From Megamerina dolium (Eukaryota; Arthropoda; Insecta; Diptera; Megamerinidae), in the NCBI GenBank assembly GCA_963854835.1, contig OY978530.1:17803733-17867732 (forward strand): a stretch of DNA of 64,000 nucleotides, in the 5' to 3' direction. Every line of letters starts with the position of its first letter. Position 1 is the stretch's first letter. Below the pieces are notes generated by a model. That model worked only from the letters and a program-made list of their open reading frames with translations, did no database searches and had not been told where the DNA came from. A program made the translations under genes and the position numbers. Of this stretch, positions 11,441-23,736 are shown piece after piece.

Positions 11441-12307
11441 AGAGAAATTTTAATACCAGAGAAGTTTTGGGTTTTGAGCTTATTTCTGATTACAATATCA
11501 GGGTCACTTAACAGAGTTGGAGTATACAGAGATTTTGAAGAGAGCATTGCTATGACCAGGCGCGAGCAAATGCTGTAAATTAACATGGCAAAATAATATT
11601 GAATTTTATATGGCATTGCGCCTTTTTTATATATATATGTGTGGATTTTGCTATTTACTCAATTGATTGTATGAAGAATTAGAAATTAGGAACAAAAAAG
11701 GAACAAACTCGATTTTGCATGAGTCCACAATATATGAATATTTGCGGATTGTTGGTCTGTATGGGGGAGGGTGGAAGTGTTTTTATTTCTTTCTTTTGTT
11801 TTGATTACGATTCTAATACAATCGTATTTTGTGCAGAATGTATACAAAATACTTTTATAATTTTTAATTGATTGCCATTGATTCCCTGATTTACTTCAAA
11901 CAAATTTAAATAATACTTACTTATTAAATGCTAACCAGCATTTCCTACAAATCACGATTATGATAATTATGATATTGATTTAATTTCTATTCTATCAAAA
12001 ATTCAAATTAATCATATTTATTAATTTATTAATGTAAGAGTAGTAATATTATTTTAGTAATATTATTAATAATAATATAATATTGGTATAATTTTAGTAC
12101 ATAATATTCGAAAAGTAGTAATACTAACAATATTTAATATAATCTTAGTAATAGTATTAATAATAATAATCGAAATGTAGTAATAATAGCAATATTTAGA
12201 ATCATTTTAGTAATAGTATTAATAGTAATAATCTAAAAGTTGTATTAATAGTAATATATAGCACATTTTCAGTAATACTAGTATTAATAAAAACAATAAT
12301 ATCAGCA
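11441..12307. repeat. Dispersed repeat block, copy A of an ~0.85-kb direct duplication
   Basis: The segment from AGAGAAATTTTAATACCAG to AATAATATCAGCA recurs in the same orientation at 38112-38917 with high identity and a few small indels. It has an AT-rich 3' half with irregular TAGTAATAATATT-like repeats and no coding capacity. It could be a nonautonomous element or a segmental duplication. No terminal repeats or target duplications are obvious. Confidence 0.85.
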
Positions 12308-13050
12308 ACAATAACTCCATATTAGTACGTTCAATAGGGATTCATCATTTCTACAATAACGTTTATGCATATGATCGTAGATGTCAGTAAATCAATAGTA
12401 TTTTTCAATTAGTAGATGATCTGAGAGATGACTTTTTGTACGAGGTGTATATCTTACCTTGTAGATGAAGTATTCGAACACATTCTGCGTTCATTTACCC
12501 AATAGCATTGCAATTTATTGGAGGGATAATATCCCTCATTTGGGTAGATTATTTATTGGTTTTATTATTAATGCGTGCCCATAAATGTATATAACTCTAT
12601 TTGAATTTGTCATAATCAATGGTTTCATGTCAATTTAAGCTTCAGATTCTGCTTGTTTCTCTTCTACGTTTCTTTACATTTTTCAGTTCATTGTATACTC
12701 TTTCGTCAACTCATCAAATATAATTTTTAATTTTCTGGATAAATAATTTGGGTTTGGCGGACGCATTTACCAAATATCGGTCATTGCTAAAAAGTACTGG
12801 GGCGATGATCGTATTAACGCCTACTGCTACAGGAAACCACCAAACTTTGGTAATCTAGTTCTAATAAAAAGTTTATATTAGCATTTTCTTGAAATTAAAA
12901 AAAAATGACTATTTTAACTGGTTCAGATGTTTCAATAATTTATTCCTAATTGCAAATATTTTGCATGGCTGGCTGTATATACAATGAATCATTGTTCTAT
13001 TATTTTATGGTATGGTTCTCGCATAGTTGCACTTAGTTTTTATACACTGC
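12308..13050. other. Intergenic, nothing recognised
   Basis: AT-rich sequence without a supported open frame, terminal repeat or match to the other repeats in the window. Confidence 0.45.
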
Positions 13051-14153
13051 ATAATGTAATATGCAAGGTATATTCATTCAGTTTGTAACCACTTGAAGGA
13101 ATCGCCGGAGATATAGAAAATTATATATATTCGTGATCAGAGTCGCTTAAATTTTCGATTTAACGATGTCCGTCCGTCTGTCCGTCACCTGGCTGGTTCG
13201 CACGATAACTTGAGCAAATATTCAGCTATTGTAACGTAATTTGGCATAAGTAACCTATGATCTAAGAGTACGGAGGGGATTGATATTGGGCATGATCGGT
13301 TAATAGCCACGCCCACACCAAGCATTCAAAGCGACTAACCTCGGAATTTTCAAAATTTTTAACTTGCTATAAATCACTTAATATAACACTTGAGACAACA
13401 ATATTTAGCACATAGCGTTATATTATACTGCTACATAACCTTGCCAGAAATGGGCGAGCCACGCCTACTTTTTATAGTAGCTCCAATACGAAGTGCCTGT
13501 ACTTCTTTTAAATTGAAACAGCTGTAACTTCTGAAATCTTCTGTCTAGAATAACTATAATTGACACTTAGATTAATATGGTAGTCAAAAATAATCTGGAA
13601 AGAAATCAGCGTGCCACGCCCTCTTCATATCGAGGCTCCCATACAAAGTTGCGGAAATTATAAAAAATTTTAATTGCCATAACTTACAAACCATTTAGCG
13701 TAGAACAACGAGATTTAAGGTATGGATTAGTACTGTAGGAACAACTAGGCTCACAGGAAATCGGCGCTCCACGCCCACTTTTAATAGTAGCCCCCATACA
13801 AAATGAGCGAATTTCTTTCAAATTGAAACTGTAACTTCTGCAATCTTCTGTCTAGAATAACTATAATTGACACTTAGATTAATATGGTAGTCGGAAATAA
13901 TCTGGCAAAAAATCAGCGTGCCACGCCCACTTCATATCGAGGCTTCCATACGAAGTTGCGAAAATTAAAAAAAATTTGAATTGATATAACTTACGAACTA
14001 TTTAGCGTAGGACAACCAAATTAAAGGTGTGGATTACTATTGCAAAGTTAATTATATTTACAAGAAAGAGGTAAGCCACGCCCACTTTTTATATAGTTCC
14101 CATACTAAGCCTAGGAATTATCTTAAAAATCTCCTTTATATCATTCCTTTTAA

Positions 14154-14790
14154 GGTAGTAGTCCGGTGTGACGAGTTCAAAAAATCGATTTTTTTACATT
14201 TTTCGAAACATCTTAAAAATATACTCTAAAAATTTCAGACCGAAATTTTGAATATTTTTAAAGTTATGGCTAAAATAAGAGAGCGCGCTGTAGTGTGTAT
14301 GAATCTGCTGTCAAAACTTTAAACGCGTTTTTCTCAAACCCATGTTTTCGAAATTTCGGGGAAGCACTGACTCAAAACTATTCAACTGATTTGGCTAAAA
14401 ATTTTACCCGGTATTCTAGACACACATATCTAAATACTTAACCTTTAATAAATTTAACTTTTAATAATATACTATTTTATTTATACAATTTATCAAGAAA
14501 AAAATTAGATTTTGAGAACTTTTTCACAAGTCCGCCATTTTGTTTTTGTTTTTTTTGTTTATGTATGTTATAGGTTAGTCCATTAAAAATCTTTTTGAAT
14601 TTTTTATTTCAGATGACTTCGGAATTCTGTGTGCCTTCCCGAACCAACTCATCTTTTTTTCGAGGACTCCACTCTGACGTCAAAAATTAAAAACAAATTA
14701 TTATAAAATTAACATAAAAAATTTTTATTTTCTTGTTAAAAAAATTCATGAAAAAACTCGAAATTTCGGTCGTCACACCGGACTACTACC
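14154..14790. mobile_element. MITE-like element with ~21-bp TIRs flanked by TTAA
   Basis: The left end GGTAGTAGTCCGGTGTGACGA is matched by its exact reverse complement at the right end (14770-14790). Both ends are bordered by TTAA (14150-14153 and 14791-14794). The 637-base interior has no open frame of note. TTAA target use is the hallmark of piggyBac-type transposases, but the terminal bases are not the usual CCC, so the superfamily remains open. It lies immediately beside a SINE fragment. Confidence 0.75.
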
Positions 14791-14798
14791 TTAAAACC

Positions 14799-15041
14799 CC
14801 TTCCGAACGGCAGAACACTTGTGACATCACTTTTTCTGAGCTTTGTCACAGAGTTCTTTTTAGAAGCTTTTTCATGGCAAGTTGTTACTGTCGGAAGAAT
14901 TGCCAATTGCTTGCCGACAGGTGGGTACCGTTCGAAAGAAAAATCTTTTCGATATTAAATTTGTTATGCATCAGCCGAGTATTGAACCACGACCTACAGA
15001 TCAGAAGGTGAACACACTAACCACTGAGCTACGGCACCCAC
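14799..15041 (-). mobile_element. tRNA-derived SINE, copy A (partial)
   Basis: The minus strand matches the SINEs at 36439 and 60717 from the tRNA-like head (complement of GAGCTACGGCACCCA at the right end) to the mid-body (TTCCGAACGGCAGAACACTT). The 3' third of the SINE is missing at the edge of the MITE. Confidence 0.88.
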
Positions 15042-15120
15042 TATCTACCCACTATATCTACATATGCAGGGTATAATTTGGTCGGCCCTAGCCGACTGTA
15101 AGGCCATTTTTTAAATTAAG

Positions 15121-16640
15121 ATTACTTATCGACTAAAATGTTTTACATATATCACTCCGTATAGTCTAGTCCAGATGGAACTAAATTTGTTTTTCCTAAT
15201 CTGATTCTTCTGTAATACTTTATCTCCTGTTCTAAAAATTATAGGGTGGGTTCCCTTATCATATTCAAGTTTAGCTGATTTCTTCGCCTTTTCCAGATTT
15301 TCCCTCAATAACTCGTCTGATATCTCTATTTGATATTTTAGTATCTTACCTTGATCATCCTTGTTTCACAACGGTGATCCTTTTTTATGGTTTGTAGGCA
15401 TATCGACATTACCTTATAGAAGACTAAATGGCCTTCGATTTGTCGAAGTATGTACGGTGTTGCTGATCCCAATTAGACTGATTTTCTTTAACAAAACTCG
15501 TAAGGTATTCTACTTAAGGTCTATGGATTCTATCTAAAGAACCATTTGCTTGTAATTGTATTTTTTTGTAATATATAATTTAAATATAATAATAAATAAT
15601 AATAATAATTCTTCTGGTGTCCTCCAAAAGGTGAATTATGGAGTTAGCGAAATACCGTCAATAAATCTTTTTTTTTAGTGCTGAGCTAGCATTCGTATCT
15701 TTTTATCTTCTATGTTCACTTCAATTTCTAACCCATCGTCAGAACTTTCCACGGATTTTTCGTGATTTTCAGTTTCTGCAACTATTTTCCTCGCCATAAA
15801 ACGAGTCAAAACCATTATTAATACATGATTCGGTTGTGGAACTATGCTGAACGCATCAGTGTTCAAGTTTCTTTTGCCTGGTTTATACATTATTTCAGAA
15901 CCAAATTCAGATAGTTTATGTCTGAATTTGTCAGATTTGCAATTCCTCCTAGAGGCTGATGATCGGTGTAGATCTTGAATGGTTTATTTGATAGATCAGC
16001 CCTATAATTCTTCACAGCCTATACGATAGCCAAGAATTCCGTTTCAGCAGTGGAATACCTTCTCGCAGTATTACTTCTTAGAAAGGCATTAGTCGATCTC
16101 TTCCGATTTCACTTTGCGGAATCTGTTTGTTGCTGGCATCTGTTTTCATCAAAATCGGTTTGGACATATCTGGGCAACTGGCAATTCCATGTCAGCCACA
16201 TTATCAACAAATTTTCGGCAATAATTTACTAGACCTAAAAACACTCTTTGTAAGCGTGATTTATGTTGTGCCAAATTAAGACCGCAGACAACAGTGGCAT
16301 CCAAGTACACAAAACAAACTATTCCTTTGTGTCCAGTTAGTAGCGGATGCTTCCGTTAACCCAAATGGCATTCTGTTAAATTCATAATGTCTGACACCTG
16401 AACTAAAAGCTTTTTTTTCTGTATTTTTCTTGCATTGACACTTGATGATACCCATTAGCCAAATCAAGTGTAATGAAATATCTACTATGACCTAACTGAT
16501 AGAGTATTTCATCGATGCGGGGAATTGGAAAAAACTGTTCAACGGTCTCATCGTTCAATTTTCTGAAATCAACAACTAGCTTTCATTTCGTTTTTCCATC
16601 GCTTCTTTGGTATTCTTCTAAATTTGAAGACATAGCTTCT
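15121..16640 (-). pseudogene. Ty3/gypsy pol relic, second
   Basis: The minus strand carries degraded pol pieces: an RT stretch with SGVRHYEFNRMPFGLTEA (16400-16340), a following region read as CLVYLDATVVCGLN-like residues in a shifted frame, an RNase H neighbourhood (MYKPGKRNLNTDAFS, near 15890) and an integrase C-terminal-like basic segment (15308-15126). Many stops and frameshifts interrupt it and no LTRs were identified. The order on the minus strand, RT then RNase H then integrase, matches Ty3/gypsy. Confidence 0.7.
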
Positions 16641-16778
16641 ATTTTTTGCCCCTTTGCATGGAAACTCAATGAACACAACATTTAAATCAAAGATTCTCAA
16701 ACATTAACCATGTTTGCTATTATTGAATAGGAAGGATGGGTCAACAATACCTCTGGACGCCTTATTACCATCACCATC

Positions 16779-17066
16779 TTGCTATTTGACGTGGAGGGTG
16801 TGTCTGCCTCCGAAGACGTTCCGAACTCGGGCCCGCGAAGGGAGCTAGATGCTCAGCCGTCCATCAATAAAGGATCCAGTTGTTTACTGGCAAGTTCTTC
16901 AGGCGCGTCCAGTACTCCTAACACGAGCTCGGTCGGTAAGGCCAAGCTTATTGCAAGCAAAGTCCCAACAAACGAAACAACGCCAAATGTAGCAAAAAAT
17001 CAGCCACGTCTCCATCAAGCCACAGGGATTGGTTTTAAAATGGCAAAGGCTTATAAGCCAAAGTAA
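16779..17066 (+). pseudogene. ORF1 remnant of the LOA-like element
   Basis: A 95-codon open piece rich in Ser, Pro, Thr, Asn and Lys, ending in FKMAKAYKPK. It sits where ORF1 should lie, upstream of the endonuclease. No zinc knuckle is visible. The assignment rests on position and composition only. Confidence 0.4.
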
Positions 17067-17357
17067 ACACAGACACAATTCGGAAGCATGCTGCCTGACA
17101 CTCAGGCCATTGGACATGGTGGAATTCTAGCTAGGCAACAGGCTATCACACTTCCTAAGTTCAAAAATCCTCAGCCCCTTTAGGGTCTAAGCCCATTTCT
17201 CCAAAGGCGGTGAAAGGTAAGGGGAATAGACAAGATAAGAAGCGAGATCTTGTCCAAAGCTCATAACAGAATGATCTATAAGCGCCATTAGGGTGCTCCA
17301 GGCAAATATGCACCACGCCAAAGGCTCGTCGGCCACCGCCTGCAGACTCTTTGCAGA

Positions 17358-17966
17358 ATGATCTTTCGATCTAGGGTCTCTTCAAGAACCCTGGATCATA
17401 GGTGCTCACATCCGAGGACTCAAAACGAGATGATGAGCTATGATAAGTCAGTGGCTATGCCACCCACAGCTATTTTAATTGACGAGTCAATCAATCACCT
17501 TCCACTAGCAAACTTTATTTCCAGAGACCTCACAGCGGCAAATATAGAGCTCGCTGTTGACAACAGCACCCAGGAAATAATTCTGGCGTACGCATATTTT
17601 CCCGATGAATATTGCCGGAGACAAAAACTAAAACTCGTCATCGGGTGCTACGCAAATTCGCACCATGTTGTGTGGGGAAGCAGAGACAACAACTCTAGAG
17701 GTGAGTCACTTCTTAATTTTCTTATGACTAACAATGTAGACGTAGTAAATAGAGGAGGTAAACCCACCTTTATCACCACATCCAGGAGTGAGGTACTAGA
17801 TCTCACTCTTGCAAGTGGGATGCCGCCTGACCATATAGAGGACTTTCGGGTGTCAGATGAGGCATCCTTATCTAATCATCAACACATAAATTTCAATCTC
17901 AAAGGGCGGGTAGAGCGAATTTCTTTGCAAATCCCACCCAGAAAAACAAATTGGAATCTCTTCTGA
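17358..17966 (+). pseudogene. LOA-like endonuclease domain
   Basis: The endonuclease/exonuclease/phosphatase fold is recognisable from residue ~90 onward: LVIGCYANSHHVVWGSRDNN, RGESLLNFL, GKPTFITTSRSEVLDLTLAS and a final SNHQHINF-like histidine motif. In the usual motif the residue after GC is Asp (GCDAN); here it is Tyr, so a catalytic or metal-binding aspartate seems lost. The upstream part of the fold is poorly preserved, and the frame ends at 17966 before the RT. Confidence 0.8.
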
Positions 17967-18243
17967 GCCTTCATTCACTCTGAAGTTCATACTTTTGGTC
18001 TCCTCATAAAGTGTCCACTCTGCTCGACCTACAGTACTGAAACGTTCCATGGTGGAACGAGCAACTCAAAGACAAAAGAAAAAGGTTAGGATACTATTCA
18101 ATAGGGAGAAAGAAACTGGTCGTTGGACAGAATATAGGTCTACCCTTTTTGAATATAACATTCTGATTAGAAAAATCAAAACGTAACTCTTGGAGAAGAC
18201 ACTGTGAAGAGTTACACAATCTTCCCTACGAATTCACAATATA

Positions 18244-18731
18244 TTGTCCAAGGATCACTCAAATAGTATCGGTCTTCTAAAGAAACCGGACAGATCTTTC
18301 ACACAAAATCCAAAAGAAATCCTGAAATATTTATTGCAAGTACATTTTCCAGGATCTGTAACACAAACAAATACGTCACCTGCTCCCTATCCTAGAATTG
18401 CAAATCGGAACTCTAGTAGATGGGCAAACAATCTATCCGGTAATATATTCGAAAAAGACAAAGTCAAATGGGCAGTGTCATCCTTCCTACCTTACATAGC
18501 CCCGGGGGGTGATGGGATCTTCCCAGCTATCCTTCAAAATACCTTAGATGCAACGCTGGAACAGCGAATTAGTCTCTTCCGAGGCAGTTACAAATTAGGG
18601 TATATTCCGTGTGCGTGGAGAAAAGTAAACGTGATTTTTATCCCCAAACAGGAAAATAAACCAACAGAACTCCCGAAATCGTTCCGTCCCATCTGTTTAA
18701 CTTCTTTTATTCTGAAAACAATGGAACGACA
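18244..18731 (+). pseudogene. LOA-like RT, N-terminal part, cut by copia
   Basis: The frame shows typical non-LTR RT finger motifs: KWAVSSFLPYIAPGGDGIFP, the segment CAWRKVNVIFIPKQ, and SFRPICLTSFILKTMER. The copia LTR starts at 18732, so the residues after ERH in the open frame to 18816 are LTR sequence. The RT resumes at 27531. Confidence 0.85.
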
Positions 18732-18903
18732 TATTACAAAAGACTTCACAATTGATATATATTCTTCAATGTTCTTTATTGAATTAAAAATTTTCAGTAG
18801 AAACAATATAAACTAATAATATATAAACTAGATTACTTAGATTCAGAAACATATAACAAAGTATATGCAAATGCAAAGTAGTAGTATAGCAATTTATTTA
18901 ACA
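18732..18903 (-). repeat. Copia 3' LTR
   Basis: On the minus strand it begins TGTTAAATAAATTGC next to the purine tract and ends TTTTGTAATA. It differs from the LTR at 27359 at roughly five positions, so the insertion is not recent. Confidence 0.92.
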
Positions 18904-18910
18904 CTCCTCC

Positions 18911-19222
18911 TCATTTGCATACCATGCCGGATTTTCTCTTAAGATATTCCAGTTTCGTTGCATATAGTGGTTTTGTCATCATGTCAGCCAGCATTTCTTC
19001 TGATGGGCAATTTATACATGAAATTATGTGCTTGTCCACGTAATCCTTAACAAAATGGAATCGTGTGTCGATATGTTTTGATCTATTGCTTAAACGCTCC
19101 TCCTTAATTAGGTTCAAACAGCTTTGATTGTCTTCATATATTACTACAGGATGATTTTGAGAATATTTTAAATCGTTCAATATATTACAAATCCACGCTG
19201 CTTTTTTTGTTGCTTCTGACAA
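18911..19222 (-). pseudogene. Copia RNase H, C-terminal part
   Basis: This is the last coding segment of the copia pol. It shows the typical [32 protein letters not shown] (catalytic Asp), [15 protein letters not shown] and DMMTKPL. It ends with GMVCK just before the polypurine tract. The upstream part of RNase H continues beyond the open frame toward 19415 and, past the mariner insertion, to about 20780. Confidence 0.88.
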
Positions 19223-19417
19223 TGCTATGAATTCCGCTTCAGTAGTTGATAATGAAACGCAAGTTTGTTTTCTACATGCCCAACTTACTGCTCCTCCATC
19301 CAGTAAGAAAATATATCCCGAATTTGATTTTCGATCTGTGCGACATTCTGCCTAATTCGCATCAGCATATCCTATTAGTTTTTCATTTTGATGTTTGCCG
19401 TTGTTTAATTGTAAATA

Positions 19418-20704
19418 AAGGGTTATCCATTTCGCGGTTTCAAAAGTATAGGGCTAGAATTCGACATCTGTCAAACTGAGTTGTTAAAACAATTTCTTTC
19501 TTTTTCAGTTCAAAGTCTGACATTTGCGAAAATGGATCGCTTAACTATCGCACAACGCAATAAAATTGTAAAAACCTACTACAAAAATGGTGATTCTGCC
19601 ACAGCCACATATCGTGCTTTAAGAGGAGATTATGGTTTACATAATCGTCCAACTACGTAAGCAATTGGCAAAATTGTGAAGAAATATGAAGAGACTGGAT
19701 CGGTTACAGATATTGTAAGGCCTGTGCATCATCGTTTCGCTCGTACCACCGAAAATATCGCTGCTGTAAGTGAAAGTGTTGCCGAAGACCCGAATGTGTC
19801 GATTCCTCGTCGTTCTCAGGAATTAGGACTGTCTTACGGCACATTATTGCGTATTTTGCATTTGGATCTACACTTACATCCATATTAAATCCAGCTCACA
19901 CAACAACTGAAGCCAGCTGACCATTCACAACGTCGTAGATACGTCGAATGGTTGCTTGAACAACAGGCGGTGGACGGCGATTTTTCGAACCAAATTTTCT
20001 TCAGCGACGAAGCACATTTCTCACTCGGTGGGTATGTTAACAATCAAAATTGTCGTATTTGGGGTTCTGAGAATCCTCAAGTAATTGAAGAGAGGCCACT
20101 ACATCCACAAAAAGTCACTGCTTGGTGCGCTCTTTGGTCCGGAGGTGTGATTGGACCTTACTTCTTCGAAAACGACGATGGAACGACTGTCACCGTCAAT
20201 TCGGAGCGTTATGGTCATATGATAACCGACTTTTTTTTGCCTGCTATTGAAGAATATGACTTAGAGAAGACTTTGCCACATGCCACACAACTCGAGCGAA
20301 TATGGCTTTATTGCAAGAGAAATTTTCTGGCCGCGTAATTTCTCGTCGTGGCGATACCAAGTGGCCACCAAGATCATGCGATTTGACACCGCTTGACTTT
20401 TTTTTGTGGGGCTACGCGAAAGACCGTGTTTATGCAGATAAACCTTTAACTCTTGGGCACCTATGTCATGTCACGTCACGTTATGGCTGAGATACCGCCC
20501 AATATGTGTCAAAAAGTGGTCGAAAATTACCTCAAAAGAATCGATGCTTGCAACAATTCGCGTGGTGGTCATTTAAATGATGTAGTATTTCACACATAAT
20601 GTCAACGTTCAAACTTTATAATAAAAAAGAAATATCATGATGAAAAATATTTTATATGTGTTTTATTTACATTTACTTATGAAACCGCAAAATGGATAAC
20701 CCTT
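19418..20704 (+). mobile_element. Mariner-like DNA transposon nested in copia
   Basis: The left terminal repeat AAGGGTTATCCATTTCGCGG is matched by the reverse complement of the right end with two or three mismatches over ~32 bases. Both ends are bordered by TA (19416-19417 and 20705-20706), the target used by the Tc1/mariner superfamily. Its 1287-base length fits a mariner-type element with one transposase gene. It interrupts the copia RNase H region. Confidence 0.92.
19532..20599 (+). pseudogene. Mariner-like transposase, broken
   Basis: Transposase that would excise and reinsert the surrounding element. It starts MDRLTIAQRNKIVKTYY and reads through a helix-turn-helix region (IPRRSQELGLSYGTLLRIL), KPADHSQRRRYVEWLLEQQ, the first catalytic Asp (IFFSDEAHFSLGG), NPQVIEERPLHPQKVTAWC, and the last acidic motif (SCDLTPLDFFLWG). 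Stops occur after NRPTT near 19658 and after HLHPY near 19886, and a frame change follows. The segment that should hold the second Asp (QDGA-type motif) is altered by a small deletion near 20265-20290, so this copy cannot be catalytically active. Confidence 0.88.
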
Positions 20705-20927
20705 TATAAATTTTGTGTCCCTTTGAGATATTTTACTACCCTTTTTAATTCTGTCAAGTCTGCATATGTTGGCATACTTGTTTTACGCGCTAAAATTGCC
20801 ACACGTTGAAATATCTGGTCGTGTATTTGCTGATATATATAACAAAGAACCAATTAAGCTTCGGTAAAATTCATTATTTCGTAAAAGTTCGGATTCAGTT
20901 TTGCCATATGATGGATCAAGAGGATAT

Positions 20928-21728
20928 TTAGAAATTTTGGAATCCTTTAAACCAAATTTCAATAATTTTCTCAATATAGCCCTTTTGACGTATGATAAAT
21001 TTATTTCCATCTCTTAAAACTTCAATTCCGATGAAATGTCTAATTGATCCAAGATTATTTATCTCAAATTTTGAATTTGACAAATTTTCTACATCTTTAA
21101 TGTGCTCTTCTTTACTAGCAGCTACTACTAAATCATCAACGTACACCAATACATATATTCCTTCTCCGTTGATAATTTTGGTATATAAACAAAGATCACT
21201 TTTGCTTTGTTTAAATTTTCCTTCTATTAAAATGTTGTTAAACTCTTTATTCCATGCGTTTGCTGCCTGTTTCAAACCGTAAATACTCCTTTTTAATTTA
21301 CAAACGAGATTGCTATCACCAACTATAAAGCCAGGAGGTTGCTTCATGTAGATAGATTCGTTAATATAACCATTTAAGAATGCACATTTTACATCCATAT
21401 GTGAACCATGCATGTTCTCACCAGCAATGGATAATAGTATACGAACTGTTGACTGTCGAACGACAGGTGCATATATTTCATCATAATCACAACTATACTT
21501 TTGAGTAAAGCCTTGTGCAACTAAACGAGCTTTATACCTCTCTAAATTACCATTTAAGTCACGTTTAATCTTATACACCCACTTGCAGCCAATAATATTA
21601 GCCTCAGGTGGAGCTGGTACTAATTCCCATGTTTGATTTTTATGCAAGGCATTCATCTCCTCCTCCATAGCCAAATTCCATTCACGAGACTGTTTCGAAG
21701 AAATTGCCTGCTTGTAGCTCTTCGGCAA
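20928..21728 (-). pseudogene. Copia reverse transcriptase
   Basis: The Ty1/copia RT domain is well preserved: NQTWELVPAPPEANIIGCKW, KARLVAQGFTQ, DYDEIYAPVVRQSTVR, HMDVKCAFLNGYINESIYMK, the segment LKRSIYGLKQAANAWN and the catalytic box LVYVDDLVVAAS. The frame is shifted relative to the integrase near 21700 and again near 20930, where FIIRQKGYIEKI gives way to KRAILRKLLK in another frame. Confidence 0.92.
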
Positions 21729-22942
21729 GTAGGTGGTATACCCTTAGTACTTCTTGATGACCTCCGTAAATCTGGAACCTCATGCGATTGTATAATTGGA
21801 TTTTCAGCAATATCCTTTAATGCTTGCTTTACTTTAGCTTCGTTAGACGTGATAATTGTTTCAGTGATTGGAATATTGCCAGAATTAATACTGCAAAATG
21901 AACTTTCTGAAACATCTTTATCCAAAAATTCTTCACCAAGCGTAGTACTATCAGTAAGTAAAACATCTTCATTACCAGATTTAATAGACATATCTATTTC
22001 AAAAATTGAATCTTGTTCAGTAATTTTCTTAGTATCAACCGTCTTGTGAAAAACAAATTTATAATCTCTACTAATCGTAATCCTTTTAGTATTTGTATCA
22101 ATGAAACGTAGCCCTTTCGAATTTTCATCATAACCCACAAAAGTTCTTAGTTGTGCTTTATCATCTAGTTTACGACGTTTTTCCTTTGGGATAAGAATAT
22201 AAGCCTTTGAACCAAAAATGTGAAAATTGCTTATATCAGGTTTTCGTCCTTCCCATCTTTCAAAAGAAGTACAAGAAATACCACTACAGATTAAACGATT
22301 CTGTAAGTGAATCTCTGTGTTCACAGCTTTCGCCCAATACGTGAATGACAAACCAGCCTCTGCCAGCATACAACGGGCCATCTCTACAAGAGAACGATTC
22401 TTCCTTTCAGCCACTCCATTCTGTTGTGGACAATAAGGTACGGTAAATTGTGCACGCATCCCATTACGCTCAATATAATCTTTAACATCACGCGTCTTAT
22501 ATTCGCAACCATTATCAGATCGTATAATTTTAGGTAGTTTTCCAAACTTATTTCGAACCAATTCAACATAAGATCGCAGCTTTTGAAATAGCTCAGATTT
22601 GTTCGTTAGAAGATAAACAACTGTATAACGAGTATAATCATCAATAAACGTAAGAAAATAGCGATTTCCGCTCGGACTTTGAGTTTGCATAGGACCACAT
22701 ATATCAGTGTGCACTAATTTAAGTATATCAGTCGTTTTCCTGTTAGATTTCACATTGAAAGGTTTCTTTGTAAATTTGCATTTCAAACAAATATCATTAC
22801 ATTGACGGACCCCGCAATCAATAATTTTAATATCGCTTACCAATTTTCCTGTTTGCATTTCTCTTACAACATTTACATCTCGGTGACCAAAAATTGTGTG
22901 CCAATAATGCACACAGTTCTTAGAACAACATGAAACTTGCAA
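21653..22942 (-). pseudogene. Copia integrase
   Basis: The segment starts with the HHCC zinc-binding region (HYWHTIFGHRD; CLKCKFTKKPF). The integrase core follows with HTDICGPMQTQS, LTFIDDYTRYTVVYLL, RSDNGCEYKT and PYCPQQNGVAERKN, so the D, D, E residues are visible. The GKR-type C-terminal region follows (FGSKAYILIPKEKR). It is separated from the protease ORF by an in-frame stop at 23033-23035. Confidence 0.92.
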
Positions 22943-23032
22943 AGCTTGATAAGAAGTTTTTAACTGTAACTGGCATAAATTATTAATTTGATTTGCTATT
23001 CCAATTTCACGATGGTCGTTAGTAAAAATTCT

Positions 23033-23736
23033 TCAATTAAATCCGTTGAAAATGATTTTGAGTCCTTTTTCGCACAGCAATTTGACCGACAGTAAATTCC
23101 CTTTAAACGATGGTATAAATAAAACATTCTCCACGCGAAGTTCTTCTTCCTTACCGATGTGATTCAACAGTCTCAGCATACAAACTCCTTTTCCAGATGA
23201 AGTTATTACGTGTCCATTAGCAGTTGTAACCTTCTCATTGCACAATTCATCCAGTTTTAAAAATTCTGATCTGTTACAACAAATATGACAAGTTGCACCA
23301 GAATCTACAATCCAGCCAGCATGCTTACCGCTAATGGTAAAGCAAAAATTATTTTCTACAGTTTTATCATCGACCAAATGTGCCTTTTGTTTTTCTTGTG
23401 TTTTATTTTTCAACTTCCAGCAATTTTTACGAATATGCCCGACACCTTTGCAATAATGGCATACAATAGATTTGACATTACTTCTATATTTCACGTGTTT
23501 AGAAATTTTTAGTACAGAATCTTCTTCTATTACACGCTGTTTATGTTTCTCATACTCTTCCAACAGTTTATCCTCAACAAGAGTCATTGTGAGATCCTTC
23601 TCATCACGTACTTCTAATGCTGTAATAAGGGTATCATATATGCATGGTAAACTACTCAGGAGCATTGCAATTATCCATGTTTCCATAAACTTCTCACCCA
23701 ATGATTGAAGTTTTAAAAACAGCAACTTCATTTGCA
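23033..23736 (-). pseudogene. Copia gag C-terminus, zinc knuckle and protease
   Basis: Continuation of gag beyond the RTE insertion. The reading frame joins exactly across 26914/23736 when one copy of the target duplication is removed. It has a CCHC knuckle (CHYCKGVGHIRKNC) and the aspartic protease motif (WIVDSGATCH). It ends at a stop at 23033-23035, and the same frame then runs on to the integrase, so a single nonsense change separates them. Confidence 0.9.

Larger units (their letters stand above)
13051..15110. repeat. Composite older repeat with internal ~308-bp tandem units
   Basis: The block contains a (TCCG/TCTG)-rich motif (GTCCGTCCGTCTGTCCGTC near 13168) and a recurring CCACGCC(C/T)AC block at 13459, 13769 and 14076. 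The sequences after 13459 and after 13769 are clearly similar for about 300 bases, giving a period of 307-310 bases. A TTAA-flanked MITE and a SINE fragment lie inside it. The last part (TATGCAGGGTATAATTTGG near 15062) looks like the far end of the same repeat. The layout resembles noncoding dispersed repeats with internal tandem arrays known in flies. Confidence 0.6.
16740..18731 (+). mobile_element. LOA/I-like non-LTR retrotransposon, 5' part
   Basis: This is the upstream half of a degraded non-LTR element that resumes at 27531 beyond the copia insertion. It holds an ORF1 remnant, an endonuclease and the beginning of the RT. The break lies inside the RT sequence after ICLTSFILKTMER, and the sequence immediately right of the copia element continues this motif (LIDLHIKQRLETS), showing that copia split a pre-existing element. 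The 3' half encodes an RNase H domain, which in non-LTR elements points to the I/LOA/R1 group. Confidence 0.8.
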
